This document shows, one piece after another, positions 61,270 to 64,000 of a DNA stretch of 64,000 nt. The position numbers and the translations under genes were made by a program. Source of the stretch: Tepidanaerobacteraceae bacterium (GTDB lineage: Bacteria; Bacillota; Thermosediminibacteria; Thermosediminibacterales; Tepidanaerobacteraceae); contig JARRBK010000001.1 of assembly GCA_029982615.1 (NCBI GenBank), forward strand, positions 48,227 to 112,226, given 5' to 3'. Every line of letters begins with the position of its first letter. Position 1 is the stretch's first letter. Below the pieces are notes generated by a model that did no database searches, was not told the origin of the DNA, and saw nothing but the letters and a program-made list of their open reading frames with translations.

Positions 61270-62329
61270 TTCTGGCCACACCAGCCTCTTCAAAAGTCAT
61301 GACTTTAGTAAGCACTGCCACTGCTGCATCTACAATACCCATTGCCAGCGCTGCTCCCGTTCCCTCGCCGAGGCGCAGTTTCAGGTCCAGTAGCGGCCTC
61401 AACCCCAGCATTTCCAGCATCCGCTTGTGGCCGTATTCCATAGAACAGTGCGCTGCGATCATATAATCCACCGAGAAGGGGGCAAGGCGCTGTGCCAGCA
61501 GCGCACCCGCGGTAGAAATAAAGCCATCCACCACCACCGGAATCTTGAAATATGCCGCGCCTAGGATCACTCCAGCAATACCGCCGATCTCAAAACCTCC
61601 CACCTTAGCCAGCACGTCGATGGCATCAGAAGGATCAGGCTTGTTAACCTCCAGTGCTCTCTGAACCACACCAATCTTGTGCTCCAGCACCTCATCGCTG
61701 ATCCCGGTCCCTCTACCCGTTACAACCCTTGCCGGCAGACCGGAAAAAGCAGCAAAAATAGCACTGCTGGGAGTTGTATTTCCAATTCCCATGTCCCCCG
61801 TACCCAGCAGTTCCACGCCCTTTTCAACCAGCCCGGCGACCACGTCTATACCTGCCTCCAGCGCCTGCACCGCCTGCTGGCGAGTCATTGCCGGGCCCTT
61901 GGCGATATTGCCGGTGCCATAACCCACCTTGCGAGAAATAATCCTGCCGCTAGAGACGAGGTCATTGAAATCCGCAGCCACTCCCATATCAACTACAACA
62001 ACTTCAGCTTTTGCCACACCAGCCAGGGCATTGATCCCTGCCCCTCCGGCTACGAAATTGTAAACCATCTGCCGGGTAACCTCCTGAGGGGCGGTGCTGA
62101 CATTTTCCTCTGCCACCCCATGATCACCGGCCATGGTTACTACCACTTTTTTCTTCACGGATGGATTCATTGTCTTTTTAATTCCTGCAAGCTGTTCTGC
62201 CAAATCCAGCAGCTGTCCCAGGCTCCCCAGCGGAATAGCCAGGTTGTTCAGCCGCTCCCTGGCCCTCCGCCGCCATGCCGCATCAGAAGGCTCGATCCCA
62301 TTCACTACTTGTAATAAATCAAGCGCCAT
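61250..62329 (-). CDS. cobT: Nicotinate-nucleotide:dimethylbenzimidazole phosphoribosyltransferase
   Basis: The 359 residues match the CobT length. Family motifs are MAGDHGVAEENVS (about 89), ELLGTGDMGIGNTTPSSAI (about 170) and the catalytic Glu in KLRLGEGTGAALA (about 330). It makes alpha-ribazole phosphate from a benzimidazole base and nicotinate mononucleotide. A GGGAGG site precedes the ATG. Its place directly ahead of bzaC agrees with a lower-ligand operon. Confidence 0.95.
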   Translation of the reverse strand: MALDLLQVVNGIEPSDAAWRRRARERLNNLAIPLGSLGQLLDLAEQLAGIKKTMNPSVKKKVVVTMAGDHGVAEENVSTAPQEVTRQMVYNFVAGGAGINALAGVAKAEVVVVDMGVAADFNDLVSSGRIISRKVGYGTGNIAKGPAMTRQQAVQALEAGIDVVAGLVEKGVELLGTGDMGIGNTTPSSAIFAAFSGLPARVVTGRGTGISDEVLEHKIGVVQRALEVNKPDPSDAIDVLAKVGGFEIGGIAGVILGAAYFKIPVVVDGFISTAGALLAQRLAPFSVDYMIAAHCSMEYGHKRMLEMLGLRPLLDLKLRLGEGTGAALAMGIVDAAVAVLTKVMTFEEAGVARNASMAY

Positions 62330-62451
62330 TTTTTATTCCTCCCTATCAAGCTATTTTATTTCATTATGAAACCCCAAACAGCGCACCTTGAGCCTTACAA
62401 GGCGCATTACAGCCGCCATCCTGCATCATCTCAACTGATGCATTTGCCAAG

Positions 62452-63864
62452 TCAGGCCTTGTGTTCATTCAAGCCAGCTCCATTGTCGCCTATCCCTCCG
62501 ACGGCACAACAACTCGATACACTTGAAACAGCAGGCCCAGTCTCAGCTTCAAACCTCAGCAGCACCCTGTAGACCGCTGCGCTGACCAGCATACTTAAGA
62601 AGTAGCTGATATCTGCACCTCCCAGATAATTTTTTGCCAATGGCCCCACATACAGGGCAGAACTCATAAAAGGTATGGAAATCGCCACTCCACAGATAAA
62701 AGAAACAATGCCTGCCCAGCCAGAAATACTGCTCTTTTCTGCGCCAGGCAATCTAGTGCGGCTGAAGAAGTCACACAGGACTACAGCCAGCCACGGAGCG
62801 ATCCAGTAGGAAAGTAAAAGCAGGAAGTTTTTATACGTATTTGCCAGTTCCCCATGACCAAAAGAAACGAGCAGTGCTCCCAAAACCCCAGTAAGCAGGG
62901 CTGAGACCCATCTCTTCATGGGAACACCCATCGCCAGAAGGGCAAGGCCGCCACTGTAGATGGCCGTAGCATTAACCGGGAAAATGCTTAGAATGACTGT
63001 AATGATAGCGGGTACCGTAAAGGGCCCCATAAGCTTGCTAAAAAATTCCATAGGTCCGGCTTGCATTCCCAGGCTTGCCGTCAGGGCACCGAGAATCTCC
63101 AGCCAGATGCAGACAGTCAGGCTGCCCAAATAGCTCGACAGCCATACCTTTTTCTTAGGTATGTTCTGAGGAAGGTATCTCGAATAATCAGATCCTATGG
63201 GGCAGTAACTTATCTGATAAGAAAATGCGATAGCAATTGCCAGAATAAACATCCCTAGACTAAAGCTGCCAGCGTGTTGTGCTGAGGAACCCAAAATCAC
63301 AGGCAAATTTTTAACGGTAATAACTGTCATGATAACGAAAAGCACACCCATTACAATGGACATCCAGTGAGCAAGGCTATGGATAAAATTGTACCCAAAT
63401 ACTGCTATAAGCAGCGTAATTGCCATAATCAAAAAGAGTGCGTAATGATAGCTAAGGGGCAGGATCTTCTGAAGGGCCATCACAGAAAGCACAAGGTTCA
63501 CAGCAAGCCAACCGATGTTGTTAACAAAGTTCAAAAAGGAAAGCCCCACTACCCCGTTCTTTCCAAAAGTCTTCCTGCTGGCTGGAATAAGGGGCTGGCC
63601 TAATTCCGGGCCTATGGCCGAAGCCAGTGCAAGAAAAGCAGCGCCCGTCACATTCCCGATGACAATCGCCAGAATGGCGTAGCCCAGCGACAGCCCAAAC
63701 TCCACCCCTAAGAATCCGGTAAACCACGTAACCACGTTGAGGCTGATAGCGAACCAGAGTGTAAACATCTGCCCTGGCCGCCCGTGCCGCTCTTCTTTCG
63801 GGATAGGTTCAATCCCGAAAGGCTCAACCTCTAAAACTTTTTCTTGATAAGCTACCTCTGACAT
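62452..63864 (-). CDS. NCS1-family nucleobase-type transporter
   Basis: The 470-residue membrane protein has about 12 helices. NCS1 features are EPIPKEERHGRPGQMFTLWF at the start, GIGNTG-like region FVNNIGWLAVNLVL near 110 and SYQISYCPIGSDYSRYLP near 220. It has the size and layout of cytosine permease or CytX-type transporters. It lies 122 bp ahead of cobT in the same direction with a GGGAGGGG site. Import of a benzimidazole or precursor base is a natural idea from the context, but cytosine or hydroxymethylpyrimidine remain possible. Confidence 0.85.
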   Translation of the reverse strand: MSEVAYQEKVLEVEPFGIEPIPKEERHGRPGQMFTLWFAISLNVVTWFTGFLGVEFGLSLGYAILAIVIGNVTGAAFLALASAIGPELGQPLIPASRKTFGKNGVVGLSFLNFVNNIGWLAVNLVLSVMALQKILPLSYHYALFLIMAITLLIAVFGYNFIHSLAHWMSIVMGVLFVIMTVITVKNLPVILGSSAQHAGSFSLGMFILAIAIAFSYQISYCPIGSDYSRYLPQNIPKKKVWLSSYLGSLTVCIWLEILGALTASLGMQAGPMEFFSKLMGPFTVPAIITVILSIFPVNATAIYSGGLALLAMGVPMKRWVSALLTGVLGALLVSFGHGELANTYKNFLLLLSYWIAPWLAVVLCDFFSRTRLPGAEKSSISGWAGIVSFICGVAISIPFMSSALYVGPLAKNYLGGADISYFLSMLVSAAVYRVLLRFEAETGPAVSSVSSCCAVGGIGDNGAGLNEHKA

Positions 63865-63909
63865 AAAACCCCTCCCATGACTTAATGAATTTTAAAAAAT
63901 GAATCATCA

Positions 63910-63975
63910 CCACCCGCTTAGCGGGTGGTTTGCACTAGCCCTATAAGGGCATTTACTGGCTGAGCCTTAAGGCTC
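63910..63975. mobile_element. Tandem perfect hairpins, possible IS200/IS605-type end
   Basis: Three perfect inverted repeats follow within 66 bp: CCACCCGC-TTA-GCGGGTGG (63910-63928), GCCCT-ATA-AGGGC (63938-63950) and the 14-bp palindrome GAGCCTTAAGGCTC (63962-63975). Such structured, non-coding arrays occur at the ends of IS200/IS605-family elements. No transposase is inside the window. A structured RNA or a tandem terminator for a gene to the right is possible. It separates the NCS1 gene from whatever lies beyond the edge. Confidence 0.4.
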
Positions 63976-64000
63976 GTTGAATAGTCTGCCAACCGCGTAT

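Noticed and set aside
63865..63909. Cobalamin riboswitch for the bza operon
   Set aside because: No B12-box sequence was found upstream of the NCS1 gene. It may lie beyond the edge.
1..64000. CRISPR arrays, tRNA or rRNA genes
   Set aside because: No regularly spaced repeats and no tRNA cloverleaf or rRNA signature were seen on either strand.

Overview
The window looks like chromosomal DNA of an anaerobic Firmicute of the Clostridia, possibly near the Thermoanaerobacterales or Thermosediminibacterales. The evidence is strong GGAGG ribosome sites with frequent TTG and GTG starts, many oxygen-independent flavin, iron-sulfur and radical-SAM enzymes, an S-layer-homology gene cluster, a tungstate ABC transporter, a sigma-54 activator and an anaerobic benzimidazole pathway. 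No rRNA, tRNA or CRISPR was seen. Most genes lie on the minus strand. The lineage is an inference.

0-4.6 kb: broken oxidoreductase remnants at the left edge, an iron alcohol dehydrogenase with an IclR regulator, a DUF815 AAA ATPase and an aroE remnant without its N-terminal domain. 4.6-18.6 kb: a catabolic island read right to left. It holds a VOC protein, an IlvD/Edd dehydratase, an Old-Yellow-Enzyme-type reductase, a zinc dehydrogenase, an SDR, a cupin, a fumarate-reductase-like flavoprotein, a LacI repressor, a TRAP transporter and a URO-D-family protein. Three matching operator sites (9.10, 10.29 and 18.58 kb) sit ahead of dctP, the LacI gene and the first enzyme operon. This suggests one LacI regulon for an acid sugar or related hydroxy acid whose substrate is not settled. 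18.7-20.8 kb: a PIN-toxin remnant, then KDG kinase and KDPG aldolase, a plausible lower part of the same route.

21-27 kb: a sigma-54 activator and, behind a near-perfect -24/-12 promoter, an operon of a large FMN/FAD/4Fe-4S reductase, a second iron alcohol dehydrogenase and a C_GCAxxG protein. 27.4-31.8 kb: a LytS/LytTR two-component system beside cstA and a ferredoxin, resembling the pyruvate-sensing BtsSR/BtsT arrangement of E. coli. 32-36.3 kb: two gate-domain membrane proteins, a MazG-like protein, rho with a TTG start, and a small histidine kinase/response regulator pair. 36.5-44.1 kb: a surface cluster with a large subtilase and three SLH proteins. 44.3-50.6 kb: an RND efflux operon (adaptor, pump, TolC-like protein, TetR) with a palindromic operator. 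50.7-56.8 kb: a DedA-PAP2 fusion lacking both PAP2 catalytic histidines, the tupABC operon and a membrane glycosyltransferase.

56.8-63.9 kb: a visibly more GC-rich operon (NCS1 transporter, cobT, bzaC, bzaD, bzaE) for the late steps of anaerobic 5,6-dimethylbenzimidazole formation and its activation for cobamide assembly. The first-step gene (bzaA/B or bzaF) is not in the window. The right edge carries three tandem perfect hairpins that may be the end of a mobile element.
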